A DNA stretch of 64,000 nucleotides from Telluria aromaticivorans (GTDB lineage: Bacteria > Pseudomonadota > Gammaproteobacteria > Burkholderiales > Burkholderiaceae_D), in NCBI RefSeq assembly GCF_013003915.1, contig NZ_JABAIV010000002.1, forward strand, positions 434,001 to 498,000. Direction: 5' to 3'. The notes beneath the pieces were generated by a model. The model saw nothing but the letters and a program-made list of their open reading frames with translations. It did not search any database and was not told where the DNA came from. A program made the translations under genes and the position numbers. Of the stretch, positions 27,899 through 36,620 are shown in pieces; the stretch's first letter is position 1; every line of letters starts with the position of its first letter.

Positions 27899-28764
27899 GC
27901 CGCCTCCGCCTGCAGCGCGTAGCGCTGCGCCATCAGCGCTTCTTCCAGGCTCGGTTCGGCCTCGCGCGCGCCGAGGCAAGGCAGCTCGGGGTGCGCGATG
28001 CGCAGCGCCATGCGCTCGCCCTGGCGCTGGGCCTGCAGCACGTGCACGCGTTCGCGCAGTGCTGCGTAGTCATGCTCGGCCACGTTGGCGGTCCAGACCT
28101 GGCCGCGCGCGCGCTGCAGGATCGCTTCGGGCGTTTCGTGCGCCACCAGCCGGCCCGAGCGCATGATCGCCAGTTCGGTCGCGATGCTCTCGACGTCGGA
28201 CACGATATGGGTGGACAGCAGCACCAGCTTGCCGTAGCCCAGCTCCGCCAGCAGGTTGCGAAAGCGCAGCCGCTCTTCCGGGTCGAGGCCGGCGGTGGGT
28301 TCATCCACCACCAGGATGTCGGGGTCGTTCAGCAGCGCCTGCGCAATCCCGAGGCGGCGCTTCATGCCGCCCGAGAACGAGGCTGCCGGCCGGTGGGCCT
28401 GGTCGTGCAGGTTGACCAGCTCGAGCAGGCGCCGGATGCGCGCAGGGTCGCGCACACCCTTGAGTGCGGCGAAGTACTGCATGAACTCGAGCGCGCTCAG
28501 GTTCGGGTAGACGCCGAAATCCTGCGGCAGGTAGCCCAGGCGGTGGCGGATCGCATCCGGTTTGGCGGCAATGTCGACGCCGTCGAACAGGATCTGGCCT
28601 CGCGTCGGCCGGGTCAGGGTGGCGATCATCTGCATCAGCGTCGACTTGCCGGCGCCGTTGTGGCCGATCAGCCCCACCACGCCATGCCCGAGGGACAGCG
28701 ACACCTCCTCTACCGCCCTGACTTCCTTGCCAAAGTGCTTGGTGACGCCGCGCAGTTCGAGCAT
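27895..28764 (-). CDS. ABC transporter ATP-binding protein (ABC-2 exporter type)
   Basis: 289 aa with AGGAGA before the ATG. It shows Walker A GHNGAGKST (about residues 36-44), signature FSGGMKRRLGIAQALL, Walker B LVVDEPTAGLDPE, and a ~70-residue C-terminal tail. This is the CcmA/NatA-like ATPase class that powers ABC-2 permeases. It overlaps the permease gene by 4 bp and is the first gene of the cluster. The upstream gap 28765-29023 is a divergent promoter region shared with the TPR-GGDEF gene. Confidence 0.93.
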   Translation of the reverse strand: MLELRGVTKHFGKEVRAVEEVSLSLGHGVVGLIGHNGAGKSTLMQMIATLTRPTRGQILFDGVDIAAKPDAIRHRLGYLPQDFGVYPNLSALEFMQYFAALKGVRDPARIRRLLELVNLHDQAHRPAASFSGGMKRRLGIAQALLNDPDILVVDEPTAGLDPEERLRFRNLLAELGYGKLVLLSTHIVSDVESIATELAIMRSGRLVAHETPEAILQRARGQVWTANVAEHDYAALRERVHVLQAQRQGERMALRIAHPELPCLGAREAEPSLEEALMAQRYALQAEAA

Positions 28765-28944
28765 GCCGTTCTCCTATTAGGTTGTTGCTGTAACTATAAG
28801 AAGACGACCTCCGGGTGACGAGCGGTTTGAGACAGAAGGTCGTAAATGCGGGATGAGTGCGCCGTGGAGAAGCGTTTGGGGGGCAGCCGAGGCAGTAACT
28901 ATCGGTGAGCACCATGTGTCTTTTTGGTGACAACAAGATAGAAA

Positions 28945-28975
28945 TTGAATTTCCATGTTGCAACAGGAATATAAT
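28945..28975 (+). promoter_or_regulatory. Candidate promoter with internal palindrome upstream of TPR-GGDEF gene
   Basis: TTGAAT (28945-28950) and a consensus TATAAT (28970-28975) with 19-bp spacing. Between them lies the perfect palindrome TGTTGCAACA (28956-28965), a possible operator. The gene starts 48 bp downstream. Confidence 0.4.
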
Positions 28976-29023
28976 GTTTCAATCATCACCTATTACTTTT
29001 TGTCGGTAAACCCGAGACCTTTC

Positions 29024-31060
29024 ATGCTCCCTAGCCTGTCACGCGCCTTGGTGCGCTCCCGACGCATCGCGAATGTCGCAGCGCTGTGCATTGCGTCGGC
29101 GGCAGCTGGTGCGGGCGACACGGCCCCGTTGGCGCAGCGGCTGGCGGAAATCCGCGAGATTAACAAGTATGCCGGGCAGCGCGCCTTGCCGATCCTGCTG
29201 GCCATGGAGGCCGAGGGCCGCGCCGCGCCACTGGCCGAGCGCATCGAATTCCTGAACCAGCTGTCGAATGCCTATGACGAAGTCGGCAAGCTTGACGAAG
29301 CCAACGCCGTCGCAGACGAGCTGGTGGCGCTGGGCCGCAAGAACAACAACAACATCGCACTCGCCAAGGGTTTGCTGCGCAAGGCCTATATGGCCTTCCG
29401 CCGCTCCGAGCTGGCCGAATCGCACCGCCTGGTGTGGGAAGCGGAAACGCTGGCTTACACCACCAACGACGCCGAACTGAAAGTGCGCGCGACCATCTCC
29501 TCGGGCGATTCCTGGGCCGAGGAAGGCAACTTCCCCAAGGCGCTCGAACGCCTGCAGGCAGCCGCCGCGATGGCGCGCCAGAACAACGACCCGACCCAGG
29601 TGGTCATGTCGCTCAATGCGCTGATCGACCTGTACGGGCAGATGCGCGAATACGACAAGGGCTTCGAAGCCCTGGCCGAAGCCGTCGAGGCAGCGGAGAA
29701 AACGAATTCGCCCGGCCGCATGGCGACGCTCAAGCATGCGGAATACGGTTTGTCGGTGTCCACCGGCCAGTACCAGCGCGGCCTCAAGGCCTTGCTCGAC
29801 AGCCTGGCGATCGAACGCCGCATCGGCGCCGAATCGCTGGCTGCCTACACGCTGGTGAACCTGTCCGATTGCTACCTGAAGCTGCGCGACTACCGGAATG
29901 CCGCCACCTATGCCGAGCAGGCCGTTACCGCCGCCCGCACGCTCAACGATGCCGGGCTCGAGGCGACGGCCCGCCTGAACCTGGGACAGGCCTATCTCGC
30001 CCTCGGGCGACCGGCCGAGGGCAAGCGCCATATCGAAGCCGGCATGACGGCCTACGAAAACCTGGGCGACCAGCCGGAACTGCAGCAGGTCCTGGTCGAA
30101 TACGGCCAGGCGCTCGAACGCGTCGGCGACCTGCCGGGCGCCTTGCGCGCCTATCACCGCGAGCGCAAGATCTCGAACGAGCTGTTCGAAAAACGCCGCC
30201 AGCGCGCCGTCCTCGACCTGCAGGAAAAATACGAAACCGAGAAGAAGCAGCGCCAGATCGAGCTGCTGCGCAGCGAGAACGAAGTCAACCGCCTGCAGCA
30301 CCGCGTCATGTGGCTGCTGGCGGCCGTGTTCGCGCTGGCCGCGGTCGTCGTCGGCCTGCTGTACCGCAAGGTGCGCCATGCCAACGCCCAGCTCTACGAA
30401 AAAAACAAGGAGCTCAAGCAGCAAAGCGTGCGCGATCCGCTGACCGGGCTGTACAACCGCCGCCACTTCCTGGACTACATGCGCACCACGCCGCAGCCGG
30501 AAGTACGCGAAGGCAGCGACCAGTGCGGCGGTCTGTTCCTGCTCGACGTCGACCACTTCAAGCACATCAACGACACCTATGGCCACGCTGCCGGCGATGC
30601 CGTGCTGACGGCTATCTCGGCCAGCCTGCGCGACATCCTGCGCGAAACCGACATGATCGTGCGTTGGGGCGGCGAAGAATTCCTGGCCTTCCTGCCGACC
30701 GTCCCGCGCGGCAGCCTGGACGAAGTGGCCGAGCGCATCCTGACTGGTATTTCAGCGGTGACGATTGCGCACGCCGGCCATGCCCTGACCGTGAACGTCT
30801 CGATTGGCTTCGCGCCCTTCCCGCTCGCATGCGGCGGCGAAGTGCTGCCGTGGGAGCGTGCGGTGAACGTGGTCGACATGGCGCTGTATCTCGCCAAGGC
30901 ACATGGCCGCAACCGCGCCTATTGCGTGCGCGGCTTCGGCGACCCGTCCCAGGTCTGCCTCGAAGACATCGAGCAGAATCTGGAACGCGCCTGGCGCAAC
31001 GGGCAGGTGAATTTGTCGGTCGTGCATGGCGCCGTGCAGGGCCAGCGGGTCAGCGCCTGA
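29024..31060 (+). CDS. TPR-GGDEF diguanylate cyclase, membrane-anchored
   Basis: 678 aa from the ATG at 29024, chosen because it opens a signal sequence (basic residues, then ANVAALCIASAAAGA); an open extension to 28955 has no ribosome site. Residues about 40-410 are helical TPR-like repeats predicted to be periplasmic. A transmembrane helix (VMWLLAAVFALAAVVVGLL) at about 427-447 and a coiled segment lead to a GGDEF domain with an intact active-site GGEEF (549-553). An I-site RETD lies five residues before it. It should make c-di-GMP, be product-inhibited, and be controlled by what the periplasmic TPRs bind. It converges on the small lipoprotein gene across repeat R8. Confidence 0.9.
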   Translation: MLPSLSRALVRSRRIANVAALCIASAAAGAGDTAPLAQRLAEIREINKYAGQRALPILLAMEAEGRAAPLAERIEFLNQLSNAYDEVGKLDEANAVADELVALGRKNNNNIALAKGLLRKAYMAFRRSELAESHRLVWEAETLAYTTNDAELKVRATISSGDSWAEEGNFPKALERLQAAAAMARQNNDPTQVVMSLNALIDLYGQMREYDKGFEALAEAVEAAEKTNSPGRMATLKHAEYGLSVSTGQYQRGLKALLDSLAIERRIGAESLAAYTLVNLSDCYLKLRDYRNAATYAEQAVTAARTLNDAGLEATARLNLGQAYLALGRPAEGKRHIEAGMTAYENLGDQPELQQVLVEYGQALERVGDLPGALRAYHRERKISNELFEKRRQRAVLDLQEKYETEKKQRQIELLRSENEVNRLQHRVMWLLAAVFALAAVVVGLLYRKVRHANAQLYEKNKELKQQSVRDPLTGLYNRRHFLDYMRTTPQPEVREGSDQCGGLFLLDVDHFKHINDTYGHAAGDAVLTAISASLRDILRETDMIVRWGGEEFLAFLPTVPRGSLDEVAERILTGISAVTIAHAGHALTVNVSIGFAPFPLACGGEVLPWERAVNVVDMALYLAKAHGRNRAYCVRGFGDPSQVCLEDIEQNLERAWRNGQVNLSVVHGAVQGQRVSA

Positions 31061-31070
31061 CCAGGTTCTC

Positions 31071-31182
31071 GTTGGGTGGGCGGGTTTCCCGCCCGCGCGT
31101 TCAAACCGTCGTTGTTCCGTCGATATTTAATTCTACGCGTGCACTGGTTGAACGCGCGGGCGGCGGAGCCGCCCACCCTACG
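31071..31182. repeat. GTAGGGTGGGC repeat, copy R8
   Basis: GTTGGGTGGGCGGG at the left, CCGCCCACCCTACG at the right. It fills the convergent junction between TPR-GGDEF and lipoprotein genes. Lacks the CCAAT-core palindromes. Confidence 0.85.
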
Positions 31183-31191
31183 GGTTCCCGG

Positions 31192-31488
31192 CTAATCCGC
31201 CGCGTCCTGGATCTTCTCGCCGGCGTCCTCCACCTTCTTGCCGACTTCCTCGGTGGCGCGTTCCAGACCGCCCTTGGCGTCCTTGGTCGCATCCTTGATC
31301 TTGTCGCGGGCTTCGGCGGCGGCGCGGTCGGCCTTGGCCAGTTCATCCTCGACCTGGCGCGAAACCCGCACGCCGGCATCATCGAGCGCCTTGCCGGCCT
31401 TCTGGGCCGGCCCGAGCGCGTCTTCATCACGGCTGCAGCCTGCCAGCACGGCAAGGGCCAGCAGCGTTCCCAGCATGGTGGTTTTCAT
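31192..31488 (-). CDS. Small helical lipoprotein
   Basis: 98 aa with AGGAG before the ATG. A lipobox LAGC (Cys18) follows a short signal sequence, so the mature protein is lipid-anchored. The rest is one long charged amphipathic helix with KIKDATKDAKGG and heptad-like repeats rich in Ala, Lys, Glu and Asp, resembling small apolipoprotein- or LEA-like stress proteins. Function unknown. It lies 92 bp downstream of the tubulin-operon genes in the same direction and could be read through from them, but its strong ribosome site fits independent expression. Confidence 0.75.
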   Translation of the reverse strand: MKTTMLGTLLALAVLAGCSRDEDALGPAQKAGKALDDAGVRVSRQVEDELAKADRAAAEARDKIKDATKDAKGGLERATEEVGKKVEDAGEKIQDAAD

Positions 31489-31580
31489 GGTTGACTCCTG
31501 CTATCTAGTTGCCAAATAGCATACACCTGTCAGGAAAAAGCTGGCTGACCGTTGGACGGGGTGAGTAGTCACTCCTGCGC

Positions 31581-32435
31581 TTACTCCCCACGGGTCGGGT
31601 CGGCCAGCGGATGCTCGCGCTCATCAATGATCTCCTGCCTCAGCGCGCGGGTGGCGTCGTCCTCGCCCCAGCGCCTGGTGAACACGGCCAGCCGGGCCAG
31701 CGCCTTGTCGTAGGTGCGCGCCCGCCGCAGCTTCTGCACCGCGCCGTTGGTGTCGGTCCAGGCCCGGGCGCGCTGCTCGGCGCGGGTGCAGTCGGCCGCC
31801 GCCTTGTTCAGCGACGACTGCACCTGGCGCAGCTGCTCCGGCGTGGCGCTGCTGCCGCGCAGGGCGATCAGTTCATCCTGCGCCTCGCGCGCCTTGCACT
31901 CGACGGCCAGCGCCACCGCGCGGTCCATGCGGCGCTCGACCCGGCTGCCGTCGGGTTTCACGACCATCCAGATCACCCACAGCATGACCAGCGCAGCGAT
32001 CCACCAGCGCAGGCGCACCGGCGCCCGCTGCGGCGGGCGTGCCGGCATCGGCGCCCCACGGATGCCGGGCGGCGGAGGGATGCCCCGTCCTGGTCCTGTT
32101 CCTGCATCGCCGGCGGGCGGCGGCGTGGCGGAGGCGGCGGCTCGTGCGGAGGGAGGCGGTACCGGCGCCGGCGACGGCGGCGGCACCGCAGCGGCAGCTG
32201 CTGCGGCAGCGGCGGCCGGCTGGACCACCGGCGGCGCAGGAGGAGGCGCAGGCACCGGGCGCGGCGGCGTCACCGGCGCCTTGGCCAGCACCGGCGGCGG
32301 GCTCACGCCCGGCTGCACCACCTGCTGGGCCGTGCCGCACCAGGGGCAGAAATTCACCCGCCTCGGCGTCAAGCGCCCGCACGAGAGGCCAATGCAGCGG
32401 TAGACCGCGTCGTCTTGCACCATACCGTCTTTCAT
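31581..32435 (-). CDS. Zinc-ribbon, proline/alanine-rich membrane protein of tubulin-like operon
   Basis: 284 aa. Its ATGA overlaps the stop of the tubulin-like gene, so it is translationally coupled. Order: an N-terminal zinc ribbon (C-x4-C then CPWCG, residues 14-34), a ~100-residue Pro/Ala-rich linker, one transmembrane helix (WWIAALVMLWVIWMVV, about 145-160), and a helical C-terminal domain with conserved-looking Cys in AVECKAREAQ. No similarity recognised beyond the ribbon. The layout suggests a cytoplasmic ribbon tethered by a flexible linker to the inner membrane. The shared ribbon with the first gene of the operon hints at a common partner. An internal ATG at 32423 is possible. Confidence 0.75.
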   Translation of the reverse strand: MKDGMVQDDAVYRCIGLSCGRLTPRRVNFCPWCGTAQQVVQPGVSPPPVLAKAPVTPPRPVPAPPPAPPVVQPAAAAAAAAAAVPPPSPAPVPPPSARAAASATPPPAGDAGTGPGRGIPPPPGIRGAPMPARPPQRAPVRLRWWIAALVMLWVIWMVVKPDGSRVERRMDRAVALAVECKAREAQDELIALRGSSATPEQLRQVQSSLNKAAADCTRAEQRARAWTDTNGAVQKLRRARTYDKALARLAVFTRRWGEDDATRALRQEIIDEREHPLADPTRGE

Positions 32436-35400
32436 TCGGGATCCGGGATGGCGTCATCCACGTCGTCCGGATCGGGAATCACCTTGTCCAGCACCGCCGC
32501 CAGTTCCGGTAACGCGCCGACCGTGCTCCACTTGTCCGCCTTCGGGTTCCAGGCCATGTTCCAGGCGCGCGTGCTTGCGTCGACCTCGCCGCGCGCAGCC
32601 TGCTGGGCGATCTCTTCGACCGTGAACGGGCCGCGCTGGGCGCCCTGCACGAACAGCTTGTAGCGCGGCTGGCTGGTTTGCCCGCTGCCCTGCTCCACAC
32701 CCTGCTGCGTGTCGTAAGCGGGCAGCGCCTTGGCCAGTTCGACCGCCGGGCGCCGCGCCAGCGCCTGGGCCGCGCGTTCGTCGTTCACTAAATATTCGGA
32801 CAGGATCACCCGCTTGTCCACCGGCCGCTCGACTTCCCAGCTGTAGGCGTCGCCGGCGGAATCGGGTACGGATTCGGTCCACTGCCCGATACCGGCCAGC
32901 GCGGTCTCGATCTGCGCCGGCGAGAGCGAAGGGTCGAGCGCGGCGGCGCGGCGGATCCACTGGTCGTACAGGCGCCGCGCCGTGATATTGGGCAGCGATG
33001 GCGACGGCAGCTGGGCGCCAGTCTCGTCGACCTCCAGGCGCGGCTCGTAGACGCGCAGCTGGTAGTGGCGCATCAGCGCCGCCAGCAGCGTGAGCTGGTG
33101 CGGCCCGACATTGGCCAGGCGGTGGCGCACGGCGCCGATCACCCCGTCACGGTAATACGGCGGCAGGCCGTTGGAGCGGATCGCAAACTCGTTGCCGATC
33201 TGGAGCCACTCGCCCGAACCCGGCTCCACCTCGAACAGGTATTGCCCGCGCGGCTGGAAGCTGGCCTCGCGGTCGCCGAGGTCGGGCTTGCGGCGGATGA
33301 CGCCGAGCGCGATCGCCTGCAGGAACCATTCGTAGTCGTCGGCGAGGCGATTGAGTTCGTCCATCGACGGCGACAACGGATGGCGGAAGCGCGTGGCGTC
33401 GAAATGCAGGTGGGTCGGGATCTTCGGGTTCTCGATCTGGTACGAGGCGCGCCAGGTCGGCAAGCCGCGCAGCACCGTCATCGGGTAGCCCGACAGCTCG
33501 ATATAGCAGACCGCCTTGCCGGAGATGCCGGTGTTGACCACCGAGAGCAGGTCGCCATGGAAGTACCCGGTCGGCACCGCAGCACGGAGCTCGGCTTCCA
33601 TCTTGCGCCAGCTTGCTGCATCGCCGACGCCGATGAAGCACTTGAACTGGTCGGCCGCGGGTGTGAACTCGGCCGAGAAGCGCGCGTTCACCCAGGGCAT
33701 GGCACTGCGGATCCATTCGGCGAACACGCGCTGGCGCTCCGGCGGGCTCATGCTTGATAAGCGTTCCAGCAGCGGGTCGACCGGCTCCGGCTGCTCGAGC
33801 TCCTGGCTGGAGAGCTGCAGCTGCGCCCGGCGGAATAGCTTGAGCAGCAGGTCGGCGCGCAGGCGCTCGTCGCCCAGTTGCGGGAACAGCCGCGCCGAGC
33901 CGCCGAATTCCAGCAGCACTTCTTCGCTCCAGGCGCTGACGTCGCCGGTGAGCCGCACCGGTGGCGGCAGCACGTCGGCGGCCAGCTTGATATAGGTGGC
34001 ATGCTCCTGGCGCGCATCGGCGCGCAGTTGGCTGATGCGCTGGTCGGCTGCATGCAACATGGCCTGCACCTGGCGGCGGCCATCCTGGAATTCGCCGGCA
34101 ATGCCGCTCCACTGGGCCTGGCCCTGCTCGTCGGTGCTTTGGGGGTCGCCCAGCCAGGCCGACATGTTGCGCATGACTTCGATCGACTGCCCGGCCGCCA
34201 CCGCCAGCAGGTGGAAGCGCAGGTAGTCGGCGATGTCGCGCTTGAGGTGGTTCATCACTTCGCGCGCCTGCGGCTCCTTGCCGAACATGCGGCTTGATGC
34301 CTGCGACAGGTTGTTGAGCGACTCCTCGACCTGGCGGGTGCGCAGCGCATCGCGGATGTCGCGGTAGCGGCGGCCATTGCGCTCGGCATTGGCCAGGTCG
34401 CGCTGCGACAGGCGCGCCTTGACCTGCTCCAGCAGCGACAGCACGAATTCCAGCCCGCCCTGCTTGCGGTCGTCCAGCAGCGCGTACAGGCGCTCGCGCA
34501 CGCGCGATTTCAGGCGCCCGCTCAATTCACCGGTGTGGCGTTTGATGCGGTCTTCGCTGGTCTCGGCAGTGGCGCCGGCTTCGCGGATCGCATCGCGCTC
34601 CAGGTGCGGCAGCAGTTCGGCCACTTTCTCGCGCCACTGCTTGATGTCGTAGGAGGCCATGATGCGGTCGACTTCGAGCTGCACCTTGCTTTCCACGCGT
34701 TCCAGCAGCGAGCGCCCGTCCTTGTCGAGCAGGAGCGTGCCGGTGAGCGCGTATTCCGGGAACGGCGTGATGTCCACCGTACCCTTGCGGAAGTCCGGGA
34801 AGGCGTCGAAGGGACGCTCGCCCATCTCCATCTGTTCGCGCATGAAGGTGTCGCGTTCGCCGTCGCCGGCACGGCGCGCCATGGAGCCGTCTGTTCCCAC
34901 CAGTCCAAAGAAAGCCTTCACCATCAGCCCGGCCAGCTCGTAGGCGCGGATGTCGTCGCGCAGGCTTTGCTGGGTGTCCAGCACGGCCTGGCCAAAGGCC
35001 GAGTACACCTTGGAATAGGACAGGCGCATGTCGCCGAAGCGCTGTTCCGGCACGCGCGGGTTGTAGGGTCCCAGCTTGTGCTGCTGCTGGTTGACCGCCA
35101 CCGAGCGCTTGCGGTTGGCGAAATCGGCCGACGCGAAATCTTCGAACAGGGTATCGGCGACCATCTGGTAGACGTCCTTGACGTCGAGCGTGGCCTTGTT
35201 GGCGAGGTTGGCGGTGTCGACGAAATACACGTCGTCGAAAGGCGCGCCCTTGCCCGAGATGCTGTCCGGGTCCATCCATGCTACCCGTGCATTCATGTCG
35301 CGCATCGCCGTTTCCAGTTCCATCAAGGTAGCGTAGGCATTGGCCTCGGTGCGCTCCTTGTTGGCCTTGGCGAAGCCGCCCGGCATGAACATCACCAGGT

Positions 35401-36106
35401 CGACCTGGCTGTCCGACACCTCTTGCCGGGCGATGGCTTTCGACAGCCAGCCCAGGTCGATGGCGCTGCCGGCGCCGGTCCCGCCCGCGCACGAGGCGAT
35501 GACGACGATGCGGAATTTCGAGGTATCCACCTGCAGGCCGAGGCGCTGGTAGTTCTCCTTGCGCTCGATGCCGGCATTGCTGCTCAGGAAATTCAGCGCG
35601 CCCTTGATGCGGCCGCGCAGCTTGGGATATTTGTCGAACAGGTAGAGCCGCGCCAGCGCACGGATCTGGCCCGCGCCCTTCGAGGGGTCGATGCCGAGCG
35701 AGCGCAGTTTCTTGGGGCGCAGCGGCATCCAGCTTTCGATCAGCGGAAAGCGCGCCAGGCTGTCGTCGGACTCGTGGTATTGCGGCAGGTCGAGCGGCTC
35801 GACCAGGCGTTCTTCGTCGGTGAGCTTCACCAGTTCGTACCAGGGGTCGGTGCGCTGCGACTTGCCTTCGTCGATGACGGCGTTGTTGTCGAGGTCGAAG
35901 TGCAGGAAACGCGCCACAGGGAAGTCGCCGATCGATTCGACGCGGGTCGGGCTGTGCCGGTTCCAGACGGCCGACAGGATGCGGCGGCGGATGCGCATCA
36001 TCACTTCCATGCCGGTGCCGCCCGCGCCGATGAACAGCGTTGGGCGCAGGTCGACCTTGAGCTCCGATTTGGCGTTCAGGCTTGCTGGGTTGGGAAAATC
36101 TGCCAT
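32432..36106 (-). CDS. Tubulin/FtsZ-superfamily protein (Tubulin_2-like) with C-terminal GYF-like domain
   Basis: 1224 aa, three times the length of FtsZ. The N-terminal ~430 residues look like a tubulin-type GTPase: a first glycine loop LFIGAGGTGMEV (24-35), and the tubulin signature as CAGGTGAGSAIDLGW (206-220), equivalent to FtsZ GGGTGTG. A MFMPGGF strand-loop follows near 238. The middle ~700 residues are mostly helical with coiled-coil character. The C-terminus (about 1149-1210) matches a GYF_2-type fold with YKLF, GPFT and WSTVGALPEL. The family is known as Tubulin_2 or FtsZ-like proteins, proposed from gene context to act in membrane remodelling (recalled); biochemistry is scarce. It is the fourth gene of a five-gene operon with vWA-like and membrane partners. 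GTP binding is inferred from motifs only. Confidence 0.82.
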   Translation of the reverse strand: MADFPNPASLNAKSELKVDLRPTLFIGAGGTGMEVMMRIRRRILSAVWNRHSPTRVESIGDFPVARFLHFDLDNNAVIDEGKSQRTDPWYELVKLTDEERLVEPLDLPQYHESDDSLARFPLIESWMPLRPKKLRSLGIDPSKGAGQIRALARLYLFDKYPKLRGRIKGALNFLSSNAGIERKENYQRLGLQVDTSKFRIVVIASCAGGTGAGSAIDLGWLSKAIARQEVSDSQVDLVMFMPGGFAKANKERTEANAYATLMELETAMRDMNARVAWMDPDSISGKGAPFDDVYFVDTANLANKATLDVKDVYQMVADTLFEDFASADFANRKRSVAVNQQQHKLGPYNPRVPEQRFGDMRLSYSKVYSAFGQAVLDTQQSLRDDIRAYELAGLMVKAFFGLVGTDGSMARRAGDGERDTFMREQMEMGERPFDAFPDFRKGTVDITPFPEYALTGTLLLDKDGRSLLERVESKVQLEVDRIMASYDIKQWREKVAELLPHLERDAIREAGATAETSEDRIKRHTGELSGRLKSRVRERLYALLDDRKQGGLEFVLSLLEQVKARLSQRDLANAERNGRRYRDIRDALRTRQVEESLNNLSQASSRMFGKEPQAREVMNHLKRDIADYLRFHLLAVAAGQSIEVMRNMSAWLGDPQSTDEQGQAQWSGIAGEFQDGRRQVQAMLHAADQRISQLRADARQEHATYIKLAADVLPPPVRLTGDVSAWSEEVLLEFGGSARLFPQLGDERLRADLLLKLFRRAQLQLSSQELEQPEPVDPLLERLSSMSPPERQRVFAEWIRSAMPWVNARFSAEFTPAADQFKCFIGVGDAASWRKMEAELRAAVPTGYFHGDLLSVVNTGISGKAVCYIELSGYPMTVLRGLPTWRASYQIENPKIPTHLHFDATRFRHPLSPSMDELNRLADDYEWFLQAIALGVIRRKPDLGDREASFQPRGQYLFEVEPGSGEWLQIGNEFAIRSNGLPPYYRDGVIGAVRHRLANVGPHQLTLLAALMRHYQLRVYEPRLEVDETGAQLPSPSLPNITARRLYDQWIRRAAALDPSLSPAQIETALAGIGQWTESVPDSAGDAYSWEVERPVDKRVILSEYLVNDERAAQALARRPAVELAKALPAYDTQQGVEQGSGQTSQPRYKLFVQGAQRGPFTVEEIAQQAARGEVDASTRAWNMAWNPKADKWSTVGALPELAAVLDKVIPDPDDVDDAIPDPE

Positions 36107-36136
36107 ATCGTGTTCTTTCGAGTGTTTACTTTACGC

Positions 36137-36595
36137 TTAGCGGCGGCCGACGAACAGCGCCGCGACCAGCGCGATCACGCCCACTGCCACCAGCGGGCCG
36201 GTGACGGCGAAGGTCAGGAATTTGCTGGCATTGATGATCGCCAGTACGGCGGCGGCCGATAAAAAGGCCAGGCCCACGAACAGCATCCAGCCGGCGCTGC
36301 CCGCCGACGAAGGCGCCACGCGCCGCACCACCAGGTGGTGCACGTAGGCGTTGCGCACGAAGAAATACACCACCAGCAGCACCACGAACACCACCGCACC
36401 GATGGCCAGGTCGCGCGTCGAGGTGTCGGTCGCGGGAATCGGCGCATTCGTCGTTCCGGGCACGACTTCGACCGGACGCCCGGCAGTGTCCGGAGAAGTC
36501 TGCGGCAGCGAATCCTGGGGCGAGCTTGATTCGTCGGGCAGCTTGAAGCCCGGATCGGCCTGGGACGGTGCGGAAGGTGACTGGGTTCCTTGCAT
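36137..36595 (-). CDS. Small multi-pass membrane protein of tubulin-like operon
   Basis: 152 aa from the ATG at 36595 (AAGGAA upstream at 10 nt). A ~60-residue Pro/Ser/Thr-rich, probably disordered N-terminus is followed by three hydrophobic helices: LAIGAVVFVVLLVVYFFV, the stretch from GWMLFVGLAFL, and LTFAVTGPLVAVGVIALV. No family recognised. It sits 25 bp after the vWA-like gene and 30 bp before the tubulin-like gene, so it may anchor the tubulin-like protein to the inner membrane. That role is inference. Confidence 0.72.
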   Translation of the reverse strand: MQGTQSPSAPSQADPGFKLPDESSSPQDSLPQTSPDTAGRPVEVVPGTTNAPIPATDTSTRDLAIGAVVFVVLLVVYFFVRNAYVHHLVVRRVAPSSAGSAGWMLFVGLAFLSAAAVLAIINASKFLTFAVTGPLVAVGVIALVAALFVGRR

Positions 36596-36620
36596 GGAGC
36601 GGTTTCCTTTTTTGTTTTTG

